Source: Erythrobacter sp. HL-111
Lineage (GTDB): Bacteria; Pseudomonadota; Alphaproteobacteria; Sphingomonadales; Sphingomonadaceae
NCBI RefSeq assembly: GCF_900105095.1
Contig: NZ_LT629743.1
Span: 2,418,001 to 2,482,000 of the forward strand
Length of the DNA: 64,000 nucleotides
Direction: 5' to 3'
Positions 1 through 8,460 of the stretch are shown here, piece after piece; position 1 is the first letter of the stretch, and every line of letters begins with the position of its first letter. The notes beneath the pieces are model-generated. The model was not told the origin of the DNA. It searched no databases and saw nothing but the letters and a program-made list of their open reading frames with translations. Made by a program: the position numbers and the translations under genes.

Positions 1-65
1 GGGAACGAACGACCGGGCTGGCGCGCTGATCCAGAAAGACAGGGAACGCACCAGGAGGACTTACC

Positions 66-290
66 ATGCTCGTCAGGCTCGCCGCTCTCGCCGGTCTCGG
101 ATATGCCGGATACACGCTCTTCGCGAAGGACCGCGCGAAGAGGCACCGCGCCGCCTATGCCGAGGGCGAACCCGACGGCCCGTTCCGCAATGCCGGGGCC
201 GACGCGACACGGTCGAAGGCCGCCATGTCGAAGCAGGACGAGGCGCTCGACGAAACCTACCCGGCGAGCGACGCGACCGCGAAATACTAG
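66..290 (+). CDS. small hypothetical protein, 74 aa
   Basis: I do not recognise a named family. The protein opens with a short hydrophobic stretch (about residues 4-19, rich in Leu, Ala and Gly) that could be a single membrane segment or uncleaved signal. A hydrophilic, charged tail follows and ends in a Thr/Asp/Ala-rich segment. An excellent Shine-Dalgarno sequence (AGGAGG) lies 7-8 bases before the ATG, which supports translation and this start. It converges on the ribbon-helix-helix gene: the two stop codons share the palindrome CTAG at 287-290. Function unknown. Confidence 0.6.
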   Translation: MLVRLAALAGLGYAGYTLFAKDRAKRHRAAYAEGEPDGPFRNAGADATRSKAAMSKQDEALDETYPASDATAKY

Positions 291-541
291 TCCGGTCGGC
301 TGACCAGCCACACCCGGATCGCGCTGGCAAGGCCGGGCGGGGTGGCGGCACGGATGCGTTCGGCGTCGATCCGGGCGACGAGCGTGCTGATCGCGAGCCC
401 CTCCGCCTCGGCCGCCGCGCGGAGCATGTCCCAGAACACGGGTTCGAGGCTGATCGAGGTCTTGTGCCCGTGGATCGCGATCGAGCGCTTGACCGGCGGA
501 TGATAGGGAATCGGGCTCACCGCCGGGTTGATAGAGTTCAT
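287..541 (-). CDS. ribbon-helix-helix domain protein (RHH_4 type)
   Basis: An 84-residue protein. Its core, from KRSIAIHGHKTSISLEPVFW onward, matches the pattern of the alphaproteobacterial RHH_4 family: a beta strand with a Thr-Ser-x-Ser-Leu-Glu turn, then two helices. Such proteins are presumed DNA-binding regulators or dimeric scaffolds; the target is unknown. The ATG at 541 was chosen because the conserved domain begins about 18 residues after it, whereas the open frame runs far upstream without family-like sequence. The PilZ gene lies upstream on the same strand, 149 bases away, so co-transcription is possible but unproven. Confidence 0.8.
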   Translation of the reverse strand: MNSINPAVSPIPYHPPVKRSIAIHGHKTSISLEPVFWDMLRAAAEAEGLAISTLVARIDAERIRAATPPGLASAIRVWLVSRPD

Positions 542-690
542 CCGGGGTCGATCAAGCCGGAGCGTGCAAGCCCAAGCGTGCGGCCCGGGAAACGCGCGGG
601 GGGCGATCCTCCGCCGATTTCGCTTTCCCAAGGCGCGGCGAGCGCCTTTTCGGACCCCCTTTCCAACACCGCGGGCCGGGACCGCGGGCC

Positions 691-1338
691 TCAGGCGGCG
701 CGGATCGTCCGGTCGCTCTCGCCCGGCGCGGCGAAGGGTTGCAGCGCCAGCGCCAGCGCGGCGAGGTCGGGCATGGCCATGGGCTCGACGAAGCGCAGGC
801 CAACGGACGCCTCCTCGGCCCAGCGCACTTCGGCAAGCCGCGGCTCTCCCCCGGCAATGGCGAGGCTGACGAGGCGGCCCGCATCGAACCGCGCGCAGGA
901 CCGCTGCGCCCCCTCGATCTCGATGCGCGCGCCTTCGGCGGAAAGATCGGCCAGCCGCGCCGAAACCATCACCCGCCCGTCGACGACGCGCGCCCCGGCG
1001 TCGATCGAAAGGCGCAGCGGGCGGTGGCCGAATTCGGCATCCCCGGCGATGAAGTCCTCCTCCGCCACCGGCACGGCGAAACGGTAGCCCGCGCGGCCCG
1101 CACCGCTCCACACGCGTTCGATCGGGAAGGTGTGGCCATTCGACAATTGCAGGATCACGCGCTCGGCGGGGGGCACTTCGTGCCAGAAGGCGAGCTCCGC
1201 GCCGGTCAGCGACACGTCGCGCAGGATGCAGGGATATTCGCCGGTCTCGCAGACGAGCTTGGCGATCCTGAGCACGAGCCGGCCGCGCGGTGCGGCGCGG
1301 CGGTCCCCGCGGGCTTCCTGGCTCCGGTTCACTTTCAT
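691..1338 (-). CDS. PilZ domain protein, two PilZ-like modules
   Basis: A 215-residue cytoplasmic protein. The N-terminal module has the c-di-GMP signature of PilZ domains: an RxxxR pair (Arg14, Arg18) followed by DVSLTG at residue 41. A second module shows DLSAEG at residue 131, but its preceding arginine motif is imperfect (Arg106 and Arg109, one residue too close). The first module could therefore bind c-di-GMP, while the second may be a degenerate dimerisation domain. This is inference from motifs. No partner genes such as flagellar or cellulose genes are adjacent, so the output process is unknown. Confidence 0.8.
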   Translation of the reverse strand: MKVNRSQEARGDRRAAPRGRLVLRIAKLVCETGEYPCILRDVSLTGAELAFWHEVPPAERVILQLSNGHTFPIERVWSGAGRAGYRFAVPVAEEDFIAGDAEFGHRPLRLSIDAGARVVDGRVMVSARLADLSAEGARIEIEGAQRSCARFDAGRLVSLAIAGGEPRLAEVRWAEEASVGLRFVEPMAMPDLAALALALQPFAAPGESDRTIRAA

Positions 1339-1563
1339 CGCGCGCGCTGCCCCCTTGGCTGCCTGCCTGCCTTGCTGCGACGAAAGGTAAGCGCGCGTAG
1401 TTAACGAATCGCGAAGAAGGCCCGGCGAAACGGGCTTATCCGTGCCTTCCCCCGGTTAACGCGGCTTCCGCCTCGATCTCATCGATCTCGACCGGCATTT
1501 CGGGCGCACGGCGTTCGCGCACGCCGGGCAGGGTGCGGGCGACCGGCACAGCGGCGGCGGCCG

Positions 1564-2292
1564 TCAATACATGTGCTGGCCGCCATTGATGCTCATGGTC
1601 GACCCGGTGACGAAACCCGCCTCCTCGCTGACGAGGAAGCTCACCCCGCGCGCGATCTCGCTCGCCTGGCCGAGCCGTCCGACCGGGATCCTGGCGACGA
1701 TCTTTTCCAGCACCGCGTCGGGCACGGCGGCGACCATGTCGGTGTCGATATAGCCCGGCGCGATCGCGTTGCAGGTGACGCCGGACTTCGCGCCTTCCTG
1801 CGCCAGCGCCTTGGTGAAGCCGTGGATGCCCGATTTGGCGGCGGCGTAGTTGACCTGGCCGTATTGCCCGGCCTGCCCGTTGATCGAACCGATGTTGACG
1901 ATCCGGCCCCAGCCGCGGGTCCGCATCCCGGGAAAGCAGGCCTTGGCCATGTTGAAGCACCCGCCGAGGTTGATCCGCATCACCTCGTTCCAGTCGTCGA
2001 AGCTCATCTTGTGGAGCGTCGCGTCGCGGGTGATCCCGGCATTGTTGACGACGATGTCGATCGGCCCGACCTCGCTTTCGACCCTGGCGCAGCCTTCGAG
2101 TGTCGCCTCGTGGTCGCCCACGTCCCACTTGTAGCAGTGGACGCCGAGCGTTTCCTCGCAATGGCGCGCGGCCTCGTCGTTGCCGGCGTAATTGGCGACG
2201 ACGGTGAGCCCGTCCTGTTTCAGCTGTTCGCAGATCGCGCGGCCGATCCCGCGCGTCCCCCCGGTCACGATCGCGACTCGGCTCATCGGCAT
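1564..2292 (-). CDS. phaB: acetoacetyl-CoA reductase (SDR family)
   Basis: A 242-residue short-chain dehydrogenase. It would reduce acetoacetyl-CoA to (R)-3-hydroxybutyryl-CoA with NADPH for polyhydroxybutyrate synthesis. Visible features are the cofactor motif TGGTRGIG near residue 10, NNAG in the middle, the catalytic YxxxK (YAAAK), and the C-terminal GSTMSINGGQHMY typical of PhaB. Its length fits the PhaB/FabG range. FabG (3-oxoacyl-ACP reductase) is the main alternative, but the SINGQAGQYGQVNY segment and the C-terminus favour PhaB. No phaA or phaC lies in the window. The minus-strand terminator at 2350-2375 separates it from the gene upstream. Confidence 0.88.
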   Translation of the reverse strand: MPMSRVAIVTGGTRGIGRAICEQLKQDGLTVVANYAGNDEAARHCEETLGVHCYKWDVGDHEATLEGCARVESEVGPIDIVVNNAGITRDATLHKMSFDDWNEVMRINLGGCFNMAKACFPGMRTRGWGRIVNIGSINGQAGQYGQVNYAAAKSGIHGFTKALAQEGAKSGVTCNAIAPGYIDTDMVAAVPDAVLEKIVARIPVGRLGQASEIARGVSFLVSEEAGFVTGSTMSINGGQHMY

Positions 2293-2349
2293 TCCCCTTC
2301 CTCTCGTCCTGCTCCCGCGGGGGAACCTAGCGCGCGGCGGGCGGGGCGC

Positions 2350-2375
2350 AAAGAAAAACCCCGCCGGGGCGGGGT
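2350..2375 (-). terminator. intrinsic terminator
   Basis: Arms ACCCCGCC (2358-2365) and GGCGGGGT (2368-2375) pair perfectly. On the minus strand the hairpin is followed by a T-rich tract (complement of 2350-2357). It lies directly downstream of the secreted-protein gene ending at 2404 and before phaB. Confidence 0.85.
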
Positions 2376-2403
2376 CTTGCGGGGTCGGGGAAGGGGCGGC
2401 GGG

Positions 2404-3168
2404 TCAGAACTTGATCTGCGTGCCGACATAGACCGCCTGGCTGTCCTTGACCGCATTGGTCAGCGGATCGAGCCGTTCGCGCTCCTGCGAGTAGCGCACG
2501 CCCGCCGTCACGTCGAGATTGGGCGACAGGCTGAAACTGCCGCCGACACCGACCGTCTGGGCCGATATCGAATCGAGCGTGTTGGGCGAGCGCCCGGCGA
2601 TCGCCTCCGGCTCGAGCTCGATCCGGGGCTGGAGGCGCGAGGGTTTTTCCTTGCGCCGGGCGGGTTCGAATTCCGACAGGTCGGGCACCGTCATGTTCCG
2701 CACCGACGAAGGCAGTTCGACCGCGCGCGCGAAGCGCTGGTACCCGCGCGCGGTGCCGAGATTGAACCTGGTCTGGGTCAGCGCGGCGAGGCCGGGGCCG
2801 GTCCCGGGCGCCTGCTTGATCCCTTCGCGCACCGAGATCGCGCGGGCTTTCGTGTCGTCGTCGATCCGCACCGCGACGGTGACGGTGCGCGCGCGTTCGG
2901 CCGATGGCGAAGCGGCGGGGGTGAAGCGGATGCCGCTCGCCGCCGCCCTTTCCGCGACGCGCGCGGCAAGCTGCGGATCGACCGAGGCGGGGGTGAAGAG
3001 ATCGAAGCCGGCCGGCACGACCGGCGATCCGTCCGAACCCGAGGTGACGAGCGCGAGGCCAGCGCTGGGCAGGGCGACTGCGAGTGCGCCGAGCAGGGCG
3101 AGCATCGGCAGGCGGGGCTGCACCGCGCCCTCCCGCTTCGTCGCTGTCCTGTTCGCCACGCCCTTCAT
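2404..3168 (-). CDS. secreted protein with outer-membrane-like C-terminus
   Basis: A 254-residue protein of unrecognised family. Residues about 20-45 form a hydrophobic Leu/Ala segment that looks like a signal sequence. The last third (from about residue 200) alternates polar and hydrophobic residues (VGVGGSFSLSPNLDVTAGVRY) and the chain ends in IKF. A terminal aromatic residue of this kind is used by the BAM complex to recognise beta-barrel proteins. It may be a small barrel or a periplasmic protein with a barrel-like end. The ATG at 3168 has AGGGA five bases upstream. A clear terminator follows the gene. Function unknown. Confidence 0.6.
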   Translation of the reverse strand: MKGVANRTATKREGAVQPRLPMLALLGALAVALPSAGLALVTSGSDGSPVVPAGFDLFTPASVDPQLAARVAERAAASGIRFTPAASPSAERARTVTVAVRIDDDTKARAISVREGIKQAPGTGPGLAALTQTRFNLGTARGYQRFARAVELPSSVRNMTVPDLSEFEPARRKEKPSRLQPRIELEPEAIAGRSPNTLDSISAQTVGVGGSFSLSPNLDVTAGVRYSQERERLDPLTNAVKDSQAVYVGTQIKF

Positions 3169-3507
3169 TTCGGTTCCCTGTTGCCCGGCGGTGTTACGCC
3201 ATCACGGCGTTTCCGGCGAGTCCCCTACACCTTACGGATGAACGCTGCCTTAGCAGTCGCCCATGTTATGACCCCGGGGAAATAGGCCCGTCCCCCGCCC
3301 CGGCGCAATGCCTCGCACGGCTGCGGCCGCGCTTCGGGCGCGACCTGTTGCTCCGGTCACACAGGCGGGCGGGCCGGGCGGGGCGGCGGTTCAGGCGGGC
3401 GAAAGGCCCCGGCGGCGATCGGGCCGGGAAAAGCGCAGCGCTTGCCGCGCGGCCCGCGAAAGGTATAGACGGGCCCGACCCAGACGGACTTGAACAAGGT
3501 AAAGCCA
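3169..3507. other. divergent intergenic region
   Basis: A 339-base gap between two divergently oriented genes, presumably carrying both promoters. I see no convincing small gene, RNA gene or strong inverted repeat. A somewhat AT-richer patch around 3225-3275 is the most promoter-like part. Confidence 0.4.
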
Positions 3508-3960
3508 GTGACCCGCGCCAGACTCGCCCATTCCATCCCCGTGCGCCTCGTCGCGGCCTGCGCCGCGCTCGGCCTGCTCGCGGCCTGCGGCGGCCGGGAA
3601 CGCCCGACCAGCGAACTGCAGGCGGCCGAGATCAACGCGATCGGGGTCAACGCCTATCTCTGGCGCGCCACGCTCGACACGGTAAGCTTCGCTCCGCTGG
3701 CGAGCGCGGACAGCGCGGGCGGCGTGGTGGTGACCGACTGGTACGCCAACCCGGGCAACCCGGACGAGCGGGTCAAGCTGACGGTCACCATCCTCGACCA
3801 GCAGCTGCGCGCCGACGCGCTGCGCGTTTCGGCAAGCCGCCAGGTGCGCGAGGCCGGGACCTGGGTCGATGCGCCGGTGCAGGCGGCGACGGTGCAGAAG
3901 CTCGAGGACATCATCCTCACCAAGGCGCGCGACCTGAGGCGCAAGGCCGTCGCCGGCTGA
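3508..3960 (+). CDS. DUF3576 domain lipoprotein
   Basis: A 150-residue lipoprotein precursor. A hydrophobic signal ends in the lipobox LLAAC, giving a lipidated Cys about residue 28. It continues with the family pattern ([20 protein letters not shown], then a segment ending TDWYANP) seen in alphaproteobacterial DUF3576 proteins, which typically sit just before leuS as here. The role is unknown, but linkage to leuS-lptE-holA suggests an envelope function. The GTG at 3508 is preferred over an in-frame TTG at 3490 because it puts the positively charged residues directly before the hydrophobic core; this choice is uncertain. Confidence 0.82.
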   Translation: MTRARLAHSIPVRLVAACAALGLLAACGGRERPTSELQAAEINAIGVNAYLWRATLDTVSFAPLASADSAGGVVVTDWYANPGNPDERVKLTVTILDQQLRADALRVSASRQVREAGTWVDAPVQAATVQKLEDIILTKARDLRRKAVAG

Positions 3961-4033
3961 TCGGGCGGGAGCCCCGGCGCGGCGCTTCCAGCGGCGCTTC
4001 CATTTGCCGCCGAAATCCATAAAGGCACGGCCC

Positions 4034-6631
4034 ATGAGCGACGACACGAAGGACACGGGGCGGTTCGATCCCGCGAGCGCGGACCTGCGCTGGCAGAAGG
4101 CGTGGGAGGAAGCGGGCACCTTCACCGCGGATTCCGCCAGTCCCAGGCCCAAGAGCTACATCCTCGAGATGTTCCCCTATCCCTCCGGGCGCATCCACAT
4201 GGGCCATGTCCGCAACTACACGATGGGCGACGTGCTCGCGCGCTATCGCCGGATGCGGGGGGACGAGGTGCTGCACCCGATGGGCTGGGACGCCTTCGGG
4301 ATGCCGGCGGAAAACGCGGCGATGGAAAAGAAGGTCCATCCCGGCGAATGGACCCGGGCGAACATCGCGCAGATGAAGGCGCAGCTGAAGCGGATCGGCT
4401 TCGCCCTCGACTGGAGCCGCGAGATCGCCACCTGCGAGCCGGAATATTACGGCCACGAACAGGCGCTGTTCCTCGACCTTTACGAGGCGGGGCTGGTCTA
4501 TCGCCGGGAATCGACCGTCAACTGGGACCCGGTCGACATGACCGTGCTCGCCAACGAACAGGTGATCGACGGCAAGGGCTGGCGTTCGGGGGCGGAGGTC
4601 GAGAAGCGCAAGCTCGATCAGTGGTTCCTGAAGATCACCGACTTTGCCGAGGATCTCCTTGTCGGGCTGGGCGCGCTCGGGGACTGGCCGGACAAGGTCA
4701 AGCTGATGCAGGAGAACTGGATCGGCAAGTCGCAGGGGCTGGAGTTTTCGTTCGACCTGTCGGACGGCGCGAAACTGCCGGTCTACACCACGCGGCCCGA
4801 CACGATCTTCGGCGCGAGCTTCGTCGCGGTCGCGGCGGACCACCCGGTCGCGCAGGGCCTGGCCGAGGATTCCGAAGTCGCCGGCTTCATCGCCGAATGC
4901 AAGCGCGGGGCGACCACCGCGGCCGCGCTGGAGACGGCGGAGAAGCTGGGCTATCGCACCGACATCACCGCGCGGCATCCCTTCACCGGCGAGCCGCTGC
5001 CGCTGTTCATCGCGAACTTCGTCCTGATGGATTACGGCACCGGCGCGGTCATGGGCGTGCCCGGCCACGATCAGCGCGATTTCGAATTCGCGACGAAATA
5101 CGACCTGCCGATCGCCCGCGTCGTCGCCTCCGATCCATCGAAGGCCGGCGAACCGTTCGAGGGCGAGGCGGAAAGCGGCGACGGGGTGATCGTCAATTCC
5201 GGCTTTCTCGACGGGCTGAGCGTCGAGGAAGCCAAGGCCGAGGTCATCGCCCGCGCCGAAAAGGGCGGCTGGGGCAAGGGCACGACCGTCTGGCGCCTGC
5301 GCGACTGGGGCGTTTCGCGCCAGCGTTACTGGGGCACGCCGATCCCCTTCGTGCATTGCCCGGAAGACAACGGCGGCTGCGGCATCGTGCCCGTTCCCAG
5401 GGACCAGCTGCCGGTGAAGCTGCCCGAGGACGTCGATTTCGAAACCCCCGGCAACCCGCTCGAACGGCATCCGACGTGGAAGCACGTCGATTGCCCGAAA
5501 TGCGGCAGGCCCGCCCGGCGCGAGACCGACACGCTCGACACCTTCGTCGATTCCTCGTGGTATTTCCTGCGCTTCGCCTCGCAGCCCGCCGACCGGCCCT
5601 TCGACCCCCAAGAAGTCGCCAGGTGGATGCCGGTGCAGCACTATATCGGCGGCATCGAGCACGCGATTTTGCACCTGCTCTACGCCCGGTTCTGGACCCG
5701 CGCGCTCGAACGCATCGGCAGGCTGTCGGTCAAGGAGCCCTTCGCCGCGCTGTTCACGCAAGGGATGGTGACGCACGAGACCTATGGCCGGCGAACGGAT
5801 TACACTCGGAAGTCGGCCGAAAAAGGCATCGACGTCGAGGTAAGCGAATGGAATTGGTTCTCGCCCGACGAGATTGAACGCACCTCGGAAGGCGCTTCTC
5901 TCAAGGCTGACGGACAGCCAGTCGAGATTGGCCGCGTCGTCAAGATGTCGAAGTCGAAGAAGAACGTCGTCGATCCCGACCGCATCATCGAACGATACGG
6001 CGCCGACGCGGTGCGCTGGTTCATGCTGTCCGATTCCCCGCCCGAGCGCGACCTGCCGTGGTCGGATGCGGGGATCGAGGGTTGCTCGCGCTTCGTCCAG
6101 CGGCTCTGGCGGCTGTTCTCGGCCTACGATCCGGCGGCCACTGGCGAGGACAAGGCTCTCCTGCGCAAGACGCACCAGGCGATCGTCGCGGTGGCCGAGG
6201 ACATCGAGGCGCTGTCCTTCAACAAGGCGGTCGCGCGGATCTACGAACTGACCGCTGCGACCGAGAAGGCCGCGCCCAGTGAAAGCCGCAATTTCGCGAT
6301 CCGCACGATCCTCCACCTCGCCTCGCCCATGATGCCGCATCTCGCCGAAGAGGCGTGGTCGATGCTGGGGGCGGCGCTGGGCGGGGAAGGCCTGATCGCC
6401 GATGCCGCGTGGCCCGCGCACGACCCTGCCCTGCTGGTCGAGGACGAGGTCACCATCGCCGTCCAGCACAAGGGCAAGCTGCGCGACACGCTGGCCGCGC
6501 CCAAGGGCGCCTCCAGGGAGGACCTCGAAGCGCTTGCGCTCGCTTCCGAGAAGGTCCAGCGTTCGCTCGACGGAGCGGAAATTCGCAAGGTCATCGTCGT
6601 GCCCGACCGGCTGGTGAACATCGTCACCTGA
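4034..6631 (+). CDS. leuS: leucyl-tRNA synthetase
   Basis: An 865-residue class I aminoacyl-tRNA synthetase that charges tRNA-Leu with leucine in the cytoplasm. The HIGH motif is HMGH at residues 55-58 and the KMSKS motif is at about 637-641. Between them lies the CP1 editing domain ([12 protein letters not shown], and a segment ending [14 protein letters not shown]). The C-terminal anticodon-binding and Leu-specific domains reach the usual length. An ATG at 4034 with AAAGG upstream is favoured over an in-frame TTG at 4004. It follows the DUF3576 gene by 73 bases and precedes lptE and holA, a common alphaproteobacterial order. Confidence 0.97.
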   Translation: MSDDTKDTGRFDPASADLRWQKAWEEAGTFTADSASPRPKSYILEMFPYPSGRIHMGHVRNYTMGDVLARYRRMRGDEVLHPMGWDAFGMPAENAAMEKKVHPGEWTRANIAQMKAQLKRIGFALDWSREIATCEPEYYGHEQALFLDLYEAGLVYRRESTVNWDPVDMTVLANEQVIDGKGWRSGAEVEKRKLDQWFLKITDFAEDLLVGLGALGDWPDKVKLMQENWIGKSQGLEFSFDLSDGAKLPVYTTRPDTIFGASFVAVAADHPVAQGLAEDSEVAGFIAECKRGATTAAALETAEKLGYRTDITARHPFTGEPLPLFIANFVLMDYGTGAVMGVPGHDQRDFEFATKYDLPIARVVASDPSKAGEPFEGEAESGDGVIVNSGFLDGLSVEEAKAEVIARAEKGGWGKGTTVWRLRDWGVSRQRYWGTPIPFVHCPEDNGGCGIVPVPRDQLPVKLPEDVDFETPGNPLERHPTWKHVDCPKCGRPARRETDTLDTFVDSSWYFLRFASQPADRPFDPQEVARWMPVQHYIGGIEHAILHLLYARFWTRALERIGRLSVKEPFAALFTQGMVTHETYGRRTDYTRKSAEKGIDVEVSEWNWFSPDEIERTSEGASLKADGQPVEIGRVVKMSKSKKNVVDPDRIIERYGADAVRWFMLSDSPPERDLPWSDAGIEGCSRFVQRLWRLFSAYDPAATGEDKALLRKTHQAIVAVAEDIEALSFNKAVARIYELTAATEKAAPSESRNFAIRTILHLASPMMPHLAEEAWSMLGAALGGEGLIADAAWPAHDPALLVEDEVTIAVQHKGKLRDTLAAPKGASREDLEALALASEKVQRSLDGAEIRKVIVVPDRLVNIVT

Positions 6632-6639
6632 CAGGTATC

Positions 6640-6728
6640 GTCACCCTGAACCCGTTTCGGGGGCTACCGCGCGGCAAGGCAACGCGGTTCGAGGAGGCGA
6701 ATGGACGCTGAAACGAGTTCGGCATGAC
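6640..6728. repeat. interspersed palindromic repeat element
   Basis: The arms GTCACCCTGAACCCGTTTC (6640-6658) and GAAACGAGTTCGGCATGAC (6710-6728) are imperfect reverse complements, with 15 of 19 positions matching. They enclose a GC-rich centre. Elements of this type, built on CCTGAAC...GTTTC and its complement, are widespread between genes in sphingomonads from my general knowledge. It lies between leuS and lptE and could form a hairpin in their shared transcript. Confidence 0.65.
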
Positions 6729-6746
6729 GGAAGGAGCAATGCCGTG

Positions 6747-7253
6747 ATGGAGAGGATCGTCGCCTGCCTCGTCCTGCCCCTGCTCGCAGCCTGCGGATTG
6801 CAGCCGATGTATGCGGGCGGGCCGGACGCGGGTGTCGCGCAGGGGCTCGCCGCGGTCGCCGTGCCTGCCATTCCGGGGCGCGGCGGGTGGCTGGTGCAGA
6901 ACGCGCTCGAGGACCGGCTGGGCATCGCCGGGGACGAATCGACCCGCTACCGGCTCGACGTGCGGCTCGACGATTCGCTCGAGGCGCTGGGCGTGCTCAA
7001 CGACGACACGATCAGCCGCGAACGGCGCATCCTGCGCGCGCGCTACCAGCTGGTCGACACCTCCAGCGGCGAAATCGTGCTCGATGCGACCGCGGGCTCG
7101 GATGCGGGGATCGACGTGGTCTCCTCCGAATACGCCACCATCGCGGCGGAGCAGAAGGCGCTCGAGAACCTCGCCGAGGAAGTCGCCGACCGCATGGCGA
7201 CGAGCATCGCGCTGGCGCTGAGGGAACGGGCGCGCGGCGCGGCGGCCGAGTGA
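6747..7253 (+). CDS. lptE: LPS assembly lipoprotein LptE
   Basis: A 168-residue outer-membrane lipoprotein that plugs and helps assemble the LptD translocon delivering LPS to the cell surface. A short signal ends in the lipobox LLAAC, followed by the family hallmark CGLQPMY. A charged domain with alternating strands and helices then ends in a long helix. An AAGGAG about 10-15 bases upstream supports the ATG at 6747; a GTG one codon earlier is possible. The stop is 19 bases from holA. The leuS-lptE-holA order is standard in alphaproteobacteria, and lptA and lptC lie 2.6 kb downstream on the other strand. Confidence 0.9.
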   Translation: MERIVACLVLPLLAACGLQPMYAGGPDAGVAQGLAAVAVPAIPGRGGWLVQNALEDRLGIAGDESTRYRLDVRLDDSLEALGVLNDDTISRERRILRARYQLVDTSSGEIVLDATAGSDAGIDVVSSEYATIAAEQKALENLAEEVADRMATSIALALRERARGAAAE

Positions 7254-7272
7254 CCGGGCGGGCGAGGGCGAG

Positions 7273-8337
7273 GTGAAGGCGAAACAGACCGATTTCGCCC
7301 GCGGATTGCCGCGCAGCGCCGGGCAGGCCTCGATCTTCTTCTTCTGCGGCCCGGACGAGGCGGGCGCGTGGGAGGCGGCTAACCGGGTCGTCGCCGCCCT
7401 TCCGCAGGCGGGCGAGCGGATCGAGCTGTCGGGCGCGGAAGTGAAGCAGGACCCGGCGCGACTGGGCGACGAGGCGCGCTCCGCCTCGCTGTTCGGGGGC
7501 GCGCGCCACATCATCGTGCGCGCCGTCGGCGACGAGGCGCATGACGCGCTTGCCGCGCTGGTCGAGACGGGCGAGGCGGGAGCGGGCGAAGCGGCCCCGG
7601 TGATCGTCGTCGCCACCAGCGCCACCGACAAGTCGCGCACCGCGAAACTGCTCGAAAAGCGCGCCGATGCGCTGGTCGCGATGTTCTATCCGCCCGACCT
7701 CGCGACCGTCGCCGCCGCGGTCCGGGCGATGGCCGATGCGGCGGGCCTGCGCCTCGGCGGCGACCTTGCCGAACGGATCGCGCGGGCCTCCGGGCTCGAT
7801 CTCAGGCTCGCCCGGTCGGAGGTCGACAAGCTCGCGCTTTACGTCGGGGCCGATCCGCAGGCGCCCCGCCCCGCGAGCCCCGAGGACCACGCCGCGATCG
7901 GCGCCGCCACCGAAGAGGACGGCTTCCAGCCGCTCGTCAACGCGGTGCTCGGCGGGCAAGTCGCCGCGCTTCCGGGGGAACTGCGGCGAATGCGCGAGCA
8001 CGGGCTCAATCCGGTCGGCCTCGTCCTCGCGCTCGAACGGCGGGCGGCGCTGCTCGCGCGGATCCTCGCCCAGCTCGGCCCGCGCGGGGCGATCGACCGG
8101 CTCGATTACGGGGCCAGGATGCGGCTCGGCATCTACCAGAAGGAGCAGGGCGAGATCGCGCACCAATACGCGCGCTGGACCCGGCCCGAACGCCCCGGCT
8201 CCGCGACGCGCAAGCTCGACCGGCTGGTGCCGCGGCTGGTCGCGCTTCACCGGGCGCTCGTCACCAACAGCCAGTCGGCCGAGCTCCTGCTGGCGCACGA
8301 CCTGACCCAGATCGCCCGTTTCGCCGCCCGGCGGTAA
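7273..8337 (+). CDS. holA: DNA polymerase III subunit delta
   Basis: A 354-residue clamp-loader subunit that opens the beta sliding clamp during replication. The start has the typical HolA layout: a short N-terminus leading to FFFCGPDEAGAWEAANRVV. The AAA+-like fold follows, with no intact Walker A, as expected for delta. The helical collar domain is at the C-terminus (LVPRLVALHRALVTNSQSAE). The predicted start is GTG at 7273. It closes the leuS-lptE-holA cluster. Confidence 0.9.
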   Translation: MKAKQTDFARGLPRSAGQASIFFFCGPDEAGAWEAANRVVAALPQAGERIELSGAEVKQDPARLGDEARSASLFGGARHIIVRAVGDEAHDALAALVETGEAGAGEAAPVIVVATSATDKSRTAKLLEKRADALVAMFYPPDLATVAAAVRAMADAAGLRLGGDLAERIARASGLDLRLARSEVDKLALYVGADPQAPRPASPEDHAAIGAATEEDGFQPLVNAVLGGQVAALPGELRRMREHGLNPVGLVLALERRAALLARILAQLGPRGAIDRLDYGARMRLGIYQKEQGEIAHQYARWTRPERPGSATRKLDRLVPRLVALHRALVTNSQSAELLLAHDLTQIARFAARR

Positions 8338-8460
8338 GAAAACGGGACACCCACCATTTTGCCAGCACAGACCAGTATAGAAATGCCTTGCGCGGGCCGG
8401 GTTCAGTTTTATTAATTAACCCGTCAGGGGTCGCACGCTCGGGGGGCTGCGATAAGCGCA

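Noticed and set aside
1436..1563. Short frame downstream of phaB ending in a Glu-rich tail
   Set aside because: Only about 20 codons from its best ATG, with no recognisable start context; it is an extension of a frame that shadows phaB.
3917..6469. An 850-codon frame antisense to leuS
   Set aside because: Same shadow effect of high GC. The product is His/Asp/Arg-rich without any domain pattern, and leuS is unmistakable.
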